A DNA stretch of 64,000 bases from JAPPHA01 sp965221575 (GTDB taxonomy: Bacteria > Pseudomonadota > Alphaproteobacteria > Rhodobacterales > Rhodobacteraceae): contig CBDCSM010000013.1 in assembly GCA_965221575.1 (NCBI GenBank), positions 372,001 to 436,000 of the forward strand, read 5' to 3'. Position 1 is the first letter of the stretch. Every line of letters starts with the position of its first letter. Under the pieces are notes generated by a model. That model did not search any database. It was not told where the DNA came from and saw only the letters and a list, made by a program, of their open reading frames with translations. Below are positions 9,768-18,092 of the stretch, piece after piece. Made by a program: the position numbers and the translations under genes.

Positions 9768-10792
9768 ATGTTTGAAACACTTGGATTCGAATCCCTGACG
9801 CCGGTTCTGGCCGCTGCCATCCTCGGACTGCTCGTCGGTTGCACTTTCGGGGCGTTGGCTCAACGTTCCGGACTGTGTCTCCGCCGCGGCCTTGCCGGCC
9901 CGAGTGAAGAGCGGATTCCCGCGCTCGGCGCCTGGGCGATGGCGATGGCAACGGCCATCGCCGGAACCCGGCTCGCCGTCATCACCGGGTTGATTTCCTT
10001 CACCGATCACAGGTTTCTCACACCGGACCTGGCCATCGTCGCACTGGTTGTCGGTGGGGCCTTGTTCGGAGCCGGGATGGTCATGGCGGCGGTTGCGTCT
10101 CGAGACTGACGGTCCTGGCCGGGAGCGGAAACCTTCGCTCCTTGTTCGCCGTGATCATCATCGCCGCGACAGCCCATGCGACGATGAAGGGAGCATTGGC
10201 ACCCGTAAGGCAAGTCCTCGGCAGCCTGACCATTCAGGGCGGCGAGTTTGTCGCGATCACCTCGCTGCCCGGTGGCGAAATCTGGCCATTTGCCGTGGCC
10301 GCCGCGGCAGTGGTTTTTGCCTTGCGTTCGGGCGCCCTGAAAAGTCACCTCCTGATGGCCGCGGTCATCGGGCTACTGATCCCTCTCAGCTGGGTCGGGA
10401 CCGGGTTCCTTCTCCAGGACGACTTCGATCCGCTTCCGGTCGAATCACTCGGATTCACCGGTCCGACCGCGGGAGCACTGTTCTGGTTCGTCGCTGCAAC
10501 CTCGATACCGGTCAGCTTCGGCACCGGACTGGTCGCGGGCGTTCTCGCCGGAAGCATGGCCGCGTCAACGGCATCCGGCGAGTTCCGACTTCAAACCCTT
10601 GATGACCCCACCCGAACGATTCGCCGATTGGCGGGTGCCGTCATGATGGGAATAGGCGGGGTCCTGGCAGGAGGCTGCAGCGTAGGCGCAGGCCTTTCGG
10701 GGATTTCAACTGCCAGCCTTGCTGCCGTTCTTGCCTTTATCGCGATGTCCCTGACCGCGAAAACGCTAGCCAAATCGCTTGCCGATTCCTGA
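9768..10792 (+). pseudogene. YeeE/YedE-family sulfur-compound transporter, broken by one missing base
   Basis: YeeE/YedE (DUF395) proteins are inner-membrane transporters for thiosulfate or related sulfur species. The N-terminal part (9768-10109) has several membrane helices and ends abnormally at AAVASRD. The next frame continues from GGCVSRLTVLAGSGN through SLFAVIIIAATAHATMKG to 10792. The span is two bases over 341 codons, so restoring one G near 10088 gives a 341-residue protein with both family repeats: GAGMVMA-GGC and GIGGVLAGGCS. The lost base falls exactly in the first conserved GGC motif. It faces the sox genes across a shared hairpin. Either a recent mutation or a sequencing error in a G-run. 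Confidence 0.85.
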
Positions 10793-10796
10793 AGTG

Positions 10797-10828
10797 CATT
10801 GCTGGCGCCGGTGCCGGCGCCAGCAATG
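10797..10828. terminator. Convergent hairpin between yeeE/yedE and soxF
   Basis: CATTGCTGGCGCC (10797-10809) pairs perfectly over 13 bp with GGCGCCAGCAATG (10816-10828), with a 6-base loop. It lies between the two convergent stop codons and probably serves both directions. Confidence 0.7.
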
Positions 10829-10857
10829 TTCCAAACCAGGAATCCTCTGTTGCGTTT

Positions 10858-12171
10858 TCAGCCGAAAATATCCTTGGAAATCGCAGCATACCACGCGAGC
10901 GATTCCTCGTAGGTTTCCTTTCGGAGGTCAGAGCCTTCTCCCGTCTGGGAGATAAAGCCGTCAACCCGCGCAATCTTTTCATCGGTTGCCTCGTAGGAAG
11001 CTCCGACCTTGACGCCGTCATCGGTGCCGATGAGCGACCAGCAGGTGTTGGCAAACCGCGCGGGAAACACTCTCGAATCGGTAAGCGCTCCGCGAACCGC
11101 CATGGCGCAGACCTTTGCCTGGCTGTTGGCCGAGAAACCGGACTTTGGCATGTCGCCCTGTTGCGAAGCATCACCGACCACATGGATGTTTTCGTCTACC
11201 CGGCTTTGCATCGTGTGCGGAACGACGGGCGCCCATCCTGCATCATTGGTGATTCCCGCCTCCCCTGCTATTCGCCCGGCAATCTGCGCCGGAATCACGT
11301 TGCAGACATCGACCTTCATGACCTCTCCGTCGACGACGACCTCCATGGCTTCCGGTCGAACCTCGACCTTGTCGCCACCGAAATCCGGTCCGATACGTTC
11401 GATCATTCCGGGGTAGTGCTTCTGCCAGCCCTCCTCGAACAGGCCCTGTTTCGAGAACTTCTCCTTGGGATCGACGATCACGATCTTGGCCGTCGGATTG
11501 TTGCTCTTGAGGACATGTGCAACCATCGAAATCCGCTCGTAGGGGCCCGGGGGGCAACGGAACGGGTTGGGTGGCGCAACCATGCAGTAGACACCCCCTT
11601 CGGGCATCGCATCGACCTGGGCCTTGAGAAGCTGGGTCTGCGACCCCGCCTTGTAGGCGTGCGGCATCCTGTTCTGTTGCGAAAGATCCCAGCCGGCAAC
11701 GGAGCCGGGCCGGAAGTCTATGCCCGGTGACAGGACAAGGCGGTCATACTCGAGCGCACCCCCGCCAGCGAGACTGACGCTTTTTGCATCGCGGTCGACC
11801 GCGATCGCCCAGTCGTGGACAACGTTGATCCCGAAGGCGGCCGCGAGTGACCCATACGTGTGTCCGATCGACGAAAAGTCCCTGAAACCGCCAATGTACA
11901 GATTCGAAAAGAAGCACGAATAGTATGTCCTGGTCGGCTCAACGAGAGTGACATCAATCGAACCCTCCGATTCCTTGGCAATGTATCGGGCAACCGTTGC
12001 GCCGCCTGCTCCACCGCCCACGACGACCGCGCGTGGACGGCCCTGGGCCAGCACCGCTGGCGCGGACAACATCGAAATCGCAGTGGATGATGCCAATGCA
12101 GAAGACAGGAACCTCCGTCGGTTCAACCGGCCGGGGCTGCCCGGGTTTTTGACTTCACCTGGTTTGTGCAT
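10858..12171 (-). CDS. soxF: Flavocytochrome c sulfide dehydrogenase flavoprotein (SoxF/FccB)
   Basis: This periplasmic FAD protein oxidises sulfide and passes electrons to a partner cytochrome c. A Tat signal (RRRFLSSALASS... ending near VLAQG) is followed by the FAD-binding AVVVGGGAGGATVARYIA and the sulfide-dehydrogenase motif GVYCMVAPPNPFRCPPGPYE. NIHVVGDASQQGDMPKSGFSAN is the second FAD contact, and the C-terminal FCSD domain is complete. A GTG at 12192 overlaps the upstream stop, but the ATG at 12171 has AGGAG at good spacing, so I prefer it (437 residues). It is the last gene of soxYZEF. Confidence 0.92.
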   Translation of the reverse strand: MHKPGEVKNPGSPGRLNRRRFLSSALASSTAISMLSAPAVLAQGRPRAVVVGGGAGGATVARYIAKESEGSIDVTLVEPTRTYYSCFFSNLYIGGFRDFSSIGHTYGSLAAAFGINVVHDWAIAVDRDAKSVSLAGGGALEYDRLVLSPGIDFRPGSVAGWDLSQQNRMPHAYKAGSQTQLLKAQVDAMPEGGVYCMVAPPNPFRCPPGPYERISMVAHVLKSNNPTAKIVIVDPKEKFSKQGLFEEGWQKHYPGMIERIGPDFGGDKVEVRPEAMEVVVDGEVMKVDVCNVIPAQIAGRIAGEAGITNDAGWAPVVPHTMQSRVDENIHVVGDASQQGDMPKSGFSANSQAKVCAMAVRGALTDSRVFPARFANTCWSLIGTDDGVKVGASYEATDEKIARVDGFISQTGEGSDLRKETYEESLAWYAAISKDIFG

Positions 12172-12188
12172 GACTTTGTTCTCCTGTT

Positions 12189-12947
12189 TCACTGTATGTC
12201 TTCAATATCGCGGAAATACATTGCGAGGGAAGCAATCTCTTCATCCGAAAGGCGTCCTGCCACCAATTGCATGACCGGATGAACCCTCAATCCGCGCTTG
12301 TACGCATGCAAGGTTATCACGAATTCGTCGGTCGGCCATCCGGCAATTGATGGAATACTGTCGTCGGCACCGGTCGTCTGGTGGCACGTGGTGCATTCGC
12401 TGGCCAGGTAGGCGCCGTATTCCAGGTCGCCCTGTATGGTCAGCAGACCCGGGTCCAGCCCGTACTCCTCCGGTGTCAGGGTTGGTTCCGCCATCGGGAG
12501 TTCAGGATCATCGCTGGAAAACTGACCCAGGAACGCCAGTAGCCTCGCACGCGCGTCGCCATCCTGCACTCCTGCGATGTTCATCCGGGATTGCGGGACG
12601 AACGAGCGCGGATCGGTCAGGAACGCATCAAGCGTCTCCTCGGACCAGACGAGGCCGTTTTCCCCCGCCTTCCTCATCGACCGGGAATACCTGAAGCCGG
12701 AAAGAGAACCGGCGACGCGGCCGAAGATATCGTTGAGATGGGGCCCGATCCGATGTCCCGCCCCGAGTCCCACCTGGTGGCACCGCTTGCACTCCTTGAA
12801 ATCGGCGTCCACGGCTTCCGGCCCTGATGGCCATGCACGATCCGCCAGGAGCAACACATGAATTGCCGCTGCAAACAAACCACCCGTCAAGCTCAATGAA
12901 ACGATCCCGATCCCGGGCCGGTTTCGGCGTGGTGGGCTACAAGACAT
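12189..12947 (-). CDS. soxE: Dihaem cytochrome c, SoxE/FccA type
   Basis: This is the predicted electron acceptor for the SoxF flavoprotein. An N-terminal hydrophobic segment (residues 13-35) serves as export signal or anchor. Two c-type haem sites follow: CKRCH in the first domain (with RVAGSLSGFRYS and the axial Met in SRMNIAG) and CTTCH in the second (with Met in HPVMQLV). The 252-residue length suits a two-domain cytochrome. Its start overlaps the soxZ stop by 11 bases. The SoxE name rests on context and architecture; FccA would describe the same role. Confidence 0.85.
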   Translation of the reverse strand: MSCSPPRRNRPGIGIVSLSLTGGLFAAAIHVLLLADRAWPSGPEAVDADFKECKRCHQVGLGAGHRIGPHLNDIFGRVAGSLSGFRYSRSMRKAGENGLVWSEETLDAFLTDPRSFVPQSRMNIAGVQDGDARARLLAFLGQFSSDDPELPMAEPTLTPEEYGLDPGLLTIQGDLEYGAYLASECTTCHQTTGADDSIPSIAGWPTDEFVITLHAYKRGLRVHPVMQLVAGRLSDEEIASLAMYFRDIEDIQ

Positions 12948-13272
12948 TAACCCGTCTTTGAAGACTGTAACTCACGCCATCATCATCGATCCATTCGAAG
13001 GCCAGATCACCGTCATCGAGGACAACCAATTCGAACTCGATATAGGGATCGGCCGAAATGGCCGGTTCCAGCACGGCGGAAAACACTTCTGTCCCGTTGA
13101 ATCGCACGACGAACCGATTGATGATCTGGCGTGGGACCAGTTCACCATCGCTGTCGCGGCGCAATCCGGTATGCATCGGATGCGTAATGCGGGTCCTGAC
13201 GGTGAACGGAGCACCCGCCGTGACCGACTTCGGCAGTTTCACGCGCATTGTCGGGCTTGTCATCGCACTCAT
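12937..13272 (-). CDS. soxZ: Thiosulfate carrier subunit SoxZ
   Basis: SoxZ forms the SoxYZ heterodimer that carries sulfur intermediates. The 111-residue protein has the family pattern: MRVKLPKSVTAGAPFTVRT near the start, HPMHTGLRRDSDGELVPR, and the Ig-like core NRFVVRFNGTEVF. The ATG at 13272 overlaps the soxY TGA (ATGA arrangement), which favours this start over in-frame alternatives at 13278 and 13263. No signal peptide, as expected, because it travels with SoxY. Confidence 0.94.
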   Translation of the reverse strand: MSAMTSPTMRVKLPKSVTAGAPFTVRTRITHPMHTGLRRDSDGELVPRQIINRFVVRFNGTEVFSAVLEPAISADPYIEFELVVLDDGDLAFEWIDDDGVSYSLQRRVNVL

Positions 13273-13718
13273 CCGCAACCGCCAACCGTGACGATGATCG
13301 GCCGCGTTGTCTGAACAAAGGTCCCGTCCGCCAACTCGGCGATCACGACCAGGTTCTGGCTTCCAGCCAGCCGAACTCGTGTCGTGGCCGCAGGCACGGT
13401 TCCCTCGCCGAAGTTGAAAACGACGATCCCGGGATTCGGATTTCCATCGGAAAAGAGCGCGATCTTTCGCGCGCCGGCGGCGGCGATGCGAATCTGAACC
13501 GAACCGCCGTTGTCAGCGATCTCGGGAGCATCCAGGACCACTTCGCCTTCATGTGGAATATTCCCGCCGGTGAAGTCCAGTATCGCCTGATCGATCCCGT
13601 TTGATGCCAACGCGGAACGCGAGGAGTTTCCCGCGATGGCAGACGTCGCCACGGCGGCGATTGTCAGCTTCAGCAGCTTTCGCCGGGTCGGGGCAGAGTG
13701 ATGCACGTCATTGTCCAT
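13269..13718 (-). CDS. soxY: Thiosulfate carrier protein SoxY
   Basis: SoxY carries sulfur intermediates covalently on a C-terminal cysteine during thiosulfate oxidation. Starting at the ATG at 13718 (149 residues), the protein has a Tat signal (TRRKLLKLTIAAVATSAIAG), an Ig-like domain, and ends in TVGGCG, a slightly shortened form of the swinging-arm GGCGG. An open frame extends further upstream, but the Tat signal fixes the start. It is the first gene of soxY-Z-E-F. No soxAX, soxB or soxCD is in the window. Confidence 0.93.
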   Translation of the reverse strand: MDNDVHHSAPTRRKLLKLTIAAVATSAIAGNSSRSALASNGIDQAILDFTGGNIPHEGEVVLDAPEIADNGGSVQIRIAAAGARKIALFSDGNPNPGIVVFNFGEGTVPAATTRVRLAGSQNLVVIAELADGTFVQTTRPIIVTVGGCG

Positions 13719-13932
13719 GACTCGACAATATTTTCTGGTGACCACGCCCGTCAACCCGGAGTCGATGAATTCACCCGAGCCCGCGGCAAAACCGGAACTC
13801 GTGTGGCAAGTTTGCCAGCCGGGCTTTCGGAACCGAAACACCGGGCCGAAAGCAGGCAATGTCGACGGTACCCCGCAAGGTGCAACACAAAACACCGGAC
13901 GACCTGATCAAGGTCAAGTCGTCAAATCCCGG

Positions 13933-14009
13933 GGCCTTTCGACCAGACACTGTTGACTCGATGCTGCTGACTCGATGCTGCTGTTGTCGTGTCCGCGGTT
14001 CCATGTGGA
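13933..14009 (+). repeat. Left inverted terminal repeat of the catabolic island, with two iterons
   Basis: By hand alignment this stretch matches the reverse complement of 29873-29950 with about a dozen differences. Its outer tip reads GGCCTTTCGACC. It contains the 14-mer GACTCGATGCTGCT twice in tandem (13955-13968 and 13969-13982), and its inner end is TCCGCGGTT. Tandem iterons just inside an end are typical of transposase-binding sites. Confidence 0.8.
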
Positions 14010-14039
14010 TCGACCTCCGACACTACGGCTGCGAGACGG

Positions 14040-14995
14040 TTGAGTGGTGACTGGCCGAAGGCGCGGCTTCGGGCCGGGAACTGCACGCGGATCATTCTGG
14101 CACGGGAGCTCTGCGCGCGTGAAGACTGGCGGAACGCGAAGGGGGAGCCGTGCCTTGCCTCGACTCGGGCCGCGCTTCCGAGGCCGTCCGCCGACCTCGG
14201 CCTGCCGCCGCCGGAGACCCGGCCGATGGGACGGGCAGCGCCGAGTCACTGGCTCCGTCGCCGGACCATCCCGACAGGCGGCTGCCGTTCCGTCTCGACG
14301 ATCTCGGCGCGGGCGCCGTGGTTTCAGTCGCCGAAGCGGAGACGGGCCTGGCCCGGTCGATGATGGCATCGCACCATCCCGAGGGCGACGCGGCCTGACC
14401 CGGCGGACGCATCCGCTACTGGGTCCGCTTGTCGGTGCTCGGCGTTCTCGGCGGCCTGACCGCCGGTGCCGCATCCTGGCACCACAAGGCGCGCGACCTC
14501 CACATTGGCTGGCCGAAGGCGGCGTGGGACGCCAACGTCGGGCGCGTCGTCAACAACGACAGGTTCCTTCTGCTTCCCGGCGTCCGCATCCACGGGCGCG
14601 CGTCCCTGGCGCTGTCGCTGTTCAACGGGCGCGTTGCGGACGACTGGGAGGAGCGCTACGGTGTCCGCCCGGACCTGGATTACAGCTACGTGGGTCCGGA
14701 GCACACGGGATGCAGCTACCGTGCGGCGGGCTGGACGTGCCGCTGGGATCCGGAACCGGGCAAGTGGTCGAGTCTCCGGGTTTACGCGAAGCCGCTGTCG
14801 GCGGGCCGGCGGGAGGCTCTCGGGTGTGCGCCGAACCGGATGATCGGCGGCGGTCCACATCTCGTGGCGGGGAAGGATGCGACATGGGCAGAGACGGAGT
14901 ACGGGCGGGACGTGTACAGCAACGCGCGCGAGCGCGAGCGTCTCGTCACGATGGGCGGGGCCTGGTGCGTCCGTCCGGGAGCGCCGCTGCGCTGA
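14040..14995 (+). pseudogene. Decayed DUF4338 (DruA-like) gene associated with an IS
   Basis: Recognisable pieces of DUF4338 occur in order but in different frames. An N-terminal ARELCAREDWRNAKGEPCLA lies around 14100-14165. A middle part ending RSMMASHHPEGDAA stops at 14398. The C-terminal two thirds (14404-14995) has RDLHIGWPKAAWDANVGRVV and NNDRFLLLPGVRIHGRASLA, then a GCSYRAAGW motif. DUF4338 proteins include Druantia DruA and many IS-associated proteins; the following transposase piece points to the IS role. At least two frame changes show it is not functional. The stretch is very G+C-rich. Confidence 0.75.
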
Positions 14996-15004
14996 TCTTT
15001 TCCG

Positions 15005-15245
15005 GTGAGTCTGCAGCGGGCCGCGTACAGGTTCCTGTCCAACTCGACGATCGGCGTGCTGGACATCCTTGAACCCCACCAGGTGAGGATAGCCGAGCGC
15101 TGCCGCAGCCGGCTCGTCGTGCTCGCGGTGCAGGACACGACGATTTTGAACTACAGCGGTCTGGAGACGGCGGAGGGCTTTGTCGACATCGGCGGCTACG
15201 TCTCCGGTAGCAAGGGGATCGCGGCCCACGCCGAGAACTCACAAG
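15005..15245 (+). pseudogene. IS4-like (Tn5-type) DDE transposase fragment
   Basis: About 75 residues match the N-terminal catalytic part of IS4/Tn5-type transposases. They include HQVRIAERCRSRLVVLAVQD, where the final Asp is the first catalytic acid, then TTILNYSGLETAEGFVDIGG and GIAAHAEN. The rest of the transposase (second Asp, YREK region) is missing, and the sequence after 15245 is unrelated. With the preceding DUF4338 relic it forms the remains of one IS. Confidence 0.75.
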
Positions 15246-15395
15246 CTCCGGGAAGGATACCTGATCCTGTCATTCATGATTGAAAACTCCTGGACAATGC
15301 GCGACGACGCCAACCTCGAGTCCACAGCGTGCCTTTGAAAGACGCAGGGGGCTATTCCGGAAAATTCGGCAAGACTCAAAAAGGGGTATTCCAGT

Positions 15396-15761
15396 TTGGA
15401 AAACGACGACGAATTCACTCTTTATGACCTGAAGGTCGAGGTCGTACTGGATGGCAGGCGGCCGGTCTGCCGACATATCGAGGGCGAATGTTTCACCGTC
15501 GAGGGAGAGAACCTTGTCTTCGCCAAGGGGCAGAAGATTTCGATGTATGCGCTCGCGGCGGTGCTGCCGCTCTTGCCTGCCAAGCAGCGTGAAACCGACC
15601 CGAACGACTGGATGTCGACGGACGCCGAGGTCGCCTGCCCGGATCCGCATTGCGGCGGGCGGTTCCGGATCACACGGATCGGCAAGCGGAGGTTCTCCAA
15701 TGCGGAGACGACCGGGTTGCCGGATGCCCGTTCGACGCCCTATTGGCAGAAGGGCGGCTAG
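15396..15761 (+). CDS. TIGR04076-family small protein
   Basis: The 121-residue product fits the TIGR04076 pattern: DLKVEVVLDGRRPVCRHIEG, then GECFTVEGENLVF, an ALAAVLPLLPAKQRE segment, and a C-terminal CPDPHCGGRFRITRIG. The function of the family is unknown; members are small, probably soluble, and carry conserved cysteines. The likely start is TTG at 15396 behind AAGGGG. It is convergent with, and overlaps by 4 bases, the aldo/keto reductase-RidA fusion gene, so it belongs to the island cargo. Confidence 0.7.
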   Translation: MENDDEFTLYDLKVEVVLDGRRPVCRHIEGECFTVEGENLVFAKGQKISMYALAAVLPLLPAKQRETDPNDWMSTDAEVACPDPHCGGRFRITRIGKRRFSNAETTGLPDARSTPYWQKGG

Positions 15762-17218
15762 GTGCTGACGATCGCTTCGGCCTCGATTTCGACCAGGTAA
15801 TCGCCAGCCAGATCGTTGATTGCGATCAAGGTGTTGGCAGGCTTCAATGTGCCGAAAACGCGACCGTGCGCGGTGCTGACGGCTTCGGTATCCGCAATGT
15901 TCGTCAAATAGATGCGGGTGCGCGCGATGTCTTCAACCGTTCCGCCAAGAGCACTGACGGCGCCGATGATCTTGTCGATGACGTAAGTCGTCTGTGCGGC
16001 CGCATCACCCGGCGCGACGACGCGGTCGGCCCCCGCGGTCGCCGTGGTCCCCGAGACCAGAATGCGCTCGCCCACGCGCCGAGCCCGGCAAAAACCGGCA
16101 ATGGATTCCCATTTGCTGCCGGACATCACACGACGCACCTCTGGGCGCCGCGCCATCGTGTCGGTGTCATATGCAGTGGCGGCGGCGGTACCCAAGTGAT
16201 GGCTCAGGTCACCGCTGGCAGTAAGGAAAGGGGCCGTTCGGTATTCGTCACCGCAATCGCCGGGGATCGCGGTGGTGCCGGCGAAGGCCCGGACCAGGAC
16301 CGCGTGGTCCTCGTCGTCGAGGGAAAACCCGAAGAGCCGCGCGTTGTCTGCGCGGTGATCGCCTTCGCCCGGCCGGACTCCGATGATGACGCTGGCGACA
16401 TGTGACTGTTCCAGGACCCAGCGCGTTGCCACGTTCGTCACCGAGACACCGTGCTTCGCCGCAATTTCGGCGGCGGCGGAGAGAACCGCTTGATAGGTTT
16501 CCCAGCCACCGGCGTATTCGATGAAGCGGCGGTATTTCATCTTGCTCCAGTCAGGGATGTTCTCAGGCTCTGGCTGGCCCAGCCATCTCTCGGACAGGAA
16601 CCCGCCACAGACAGTGCCATAGGCAAGCAAGTGCACGCCGTGGCGCGCGCAGGTCACCGCCAGCGGCCCGGTGAAACGCCGATCCAGCAGCGAGCATACG
16701 ACCTGGTTGGTCCGGACCGGCACGCCGTCGGCCAACGCGAGATGCAGATGCGCCGCGTCAAAATTGGTCACGCCGATCTCGCGGATCAGCCCCTCCTCGC
16801 GCAGCGTCGCGAGTTCATGCAGCGCGTCGAGCCAGGCAGGGTGCTCGAAACTCCACCAGTGGAACTGCAGAAGGTCGATGCGCGCCGCCCCAAGCCGGTC
16901 CAGCCTCTCCTGCACCCCGGCACGCACGGTTTCCGGCGACATCGGGCCGGGTGGCGGGCACCATTTGGTGAAGGCCAACGCGTCGGGACGGCGCTGCAGG
17001 AGACGCGAGGCAATGATCTCGGCGCTGCCGTAGTGATCCGCCATGTCAAACGTGTCGAACCCGCTTTCGGCATAGTCAGCAAGGTGATCGGCGGCCTTGT
17101 CCGGGTCCAGATTGGTGCCGTCGCGCTCCATGTCCGCCACTTGCCAAAGCCCGGTCAGGATGCGGCTGATGGTCAAATCGTCGGTCAGGCGGACCCTGTC
17201 AGGCGGCTCGATGGTCAT
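15758..17218 (-). CDS. Aldo/keto reductase fused to a RidA-like domain
   Basis: Residues about 1-330 form an aldo/keto reductase barrel with the catalytic tetrad visible: Asp and Tyr in FDMADHYGSAE, Lys in AFTKWC, His in LLQFHWW. Residues about 355-486 form a RidA/YjgF domain (ILVSGTTATAGADR, DIARTRIYLTNIADTE, PANTLIAINDLAGDYLVEIE). The Arg essential for imine deamination in classical RidA (R105 in E. coli) appears replaced by Asp. The ATG at 17218 overlaps the upstream gene by 20 bases and begins right at family homology; an open frame upstream to 17293 is ignored. It is the last gene of a nine-gene operon. The fusion suggests coupled handling of an unstable imine or enol and a carbonyl. Confidence 0.88.
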   Translation of the reverse strand: MTIEPPDRVRLTDDLTISRILTGLWQVADMERDGTNLDPDKAADHLADYAESGFDTFDMADHYGSAEIIASRLLQRRPDALAFTKWCPPPGPMSPETVRAGVQERLDRLGAARIDLLQFHWWSFEHPAWLDALHELATLREEGLIREIGVTNFDAAHLHLALADGVPVRTNQVVCSLLDRRFTGPLAVTCARHGVHLLAYGTVCGGFLSERWLGQPEPENIPDWSKMKYRRFIEYAGGWETYQAVLSAAAEIAAKHGVSVTNVATRWVLEQSHVASVIIGVRPGEGDHRADNARLFGFSLDDEDHAVLVRAFAGTTAIPGDCGDEYRTAPFLTASGDLSHHLGTAAATAYDTDTMARRPEVRRVMSGSKWESIAGFCRARRVGERILVSGTTATAGADRVVAPGDAAAQTTYVIDKIIGAVSALGGTVEDIARTRIYLTNIADTEAVSTAHGRVFGTLKPANTLIAINDLAGDYLVEIEAEAIVST

Positions 17219-17633
17219 GGCCGGTCTCCAGCGCCGATTTGACAATGTCCAGTTCGACCCGATGCGTCGCGGCCAGGTTGTGCCATCGCGCATCGTCCAT
17301 TTCGGCGGGGCGAAAGGCCGTCAATGCCAGCCCGGCACCCAGACCGTCGCCGAAGACGTCCTCGGACGTCACCCGCGCGAAAACACGTGGTGAAAGGGCG
17401 TCGGGCGCCGCGCCCAAGTGGTAGTCGATCAACCGCTGCCCTGGATGGGCTTCGATCCGCACATAGATCACCGCGCCGTCCCTGATCGAGGTTCCGCGCA
17501 CCAGCCCCGTGTCGTCGATCTCGGTTTGCCATGTACCAAACGACCAGAGGCTCATGGTCGCCGGATCTGCCATGAAGGCAAAGACCTCGTCCGCCGAACG
17601 CTTGATACGAATGAAGGCAGTGTCGCAGCTCAT
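17199..17633 (-). CDS. SRPBCC (START-like/polyketide-cyclase) family protein
   Basis: This 144-residue protein begins FIRIKRSADEVFAFMADPAT and continues with MSLWSFGTWQTEIDDTGLVR, typical of the SRPBCC helix-grip fold with a hydrophobic ligand cavity. Its ATG overlaps the stop of the upstream RidA gene (ATGA), and its end overlaps the next gene, so it is translated in the same operon. Members bind or cyclise small hydrophobic or aromatic molecules; the ligand here is unknown. Confidence 0.75.
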   Translation of the reverse strand: MSCDTAFIRIKRSADEVFAFMADPATMSLWSFGTWQTEIDDTGLVRGTSIRDGAVIYVRIEAHPGQRLIDYHLGAAPDALSPRVFARVTSEDVFGDGLGAGLALTAFRPAEMDDARWHNLAATHRVELDIVKSALETGHDHRAA

Positions 17634-18049
17634 GCGGGGGTGCCCGAACCGCGGATCGCATCGACCTCGATCTCCACCCGTGCGCCAGGCACGACAAGCG
17701 GTGCGCAGACCGTGGTGTTTGCCGGACGGGCAAAGCCGATGCGGTCCTTCAGGACGGCCGCGATTGCCGTCACGTCATCCTGATCCGTCACGTAGACGCG
17801 CACCCGCACAATGTCGTGCAGGCCGGAGCCCGCCTCGACCAACGCGGTCTCGATGGTATCGAGCGCCTTCGTGGCCTGAGCCTCCGCCCCCTCTGCCATC
17901 TCGCCGGTCGCGAAATCGACGCCAACAGTGCCCGAAACGAAAATCCGGTCGTCTACCGCGACGGCACGGGCATACCCGGCCATCTCTTCATAGACCGACC
18001 CGCTGAACACATGGCTGCGGTTGCCAGAAATCGCACCCTCCCAACTCAA
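17630..18049 (-). CDS. RidA-family protein
   Basis: The 139-residue product has the RidA core: GYARAVAVDDRIFVSGTVGV, ALDTIETALVEAGSGLHDIV, RVRVYVTDQDDV and a C-terminal PGARVEIEVDAIRG. RidA proteins hydrolyse reactive enamine/imine intermediates, but by hand alignment the position of the catalytic Arg is not Arg, placing it in a Rid group of unproven activity. The start appears to be TTG at 18049, needed to keep the conserved N-terminus. It is the second RidA domain of this operon. Confidence 0.85.
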   Translation of the reverse strand: MSWEGAISGNRSHVFSGSVYEEMAGYARAVAVDDRIFVSGTVGVDFATGEMAEGAEAQATKALDTIETALVEAGSGLHDIVRVRVYVTDQDDVTAIAAVLKDRIGFARPANTTVCAPLVVPGARVEIEVDAIRGSGTPA

Positions 18050-18092
18050 GAAAAAGGGGGCGCCGCGACGCCTCCCGGATCATGCCAGTTGA

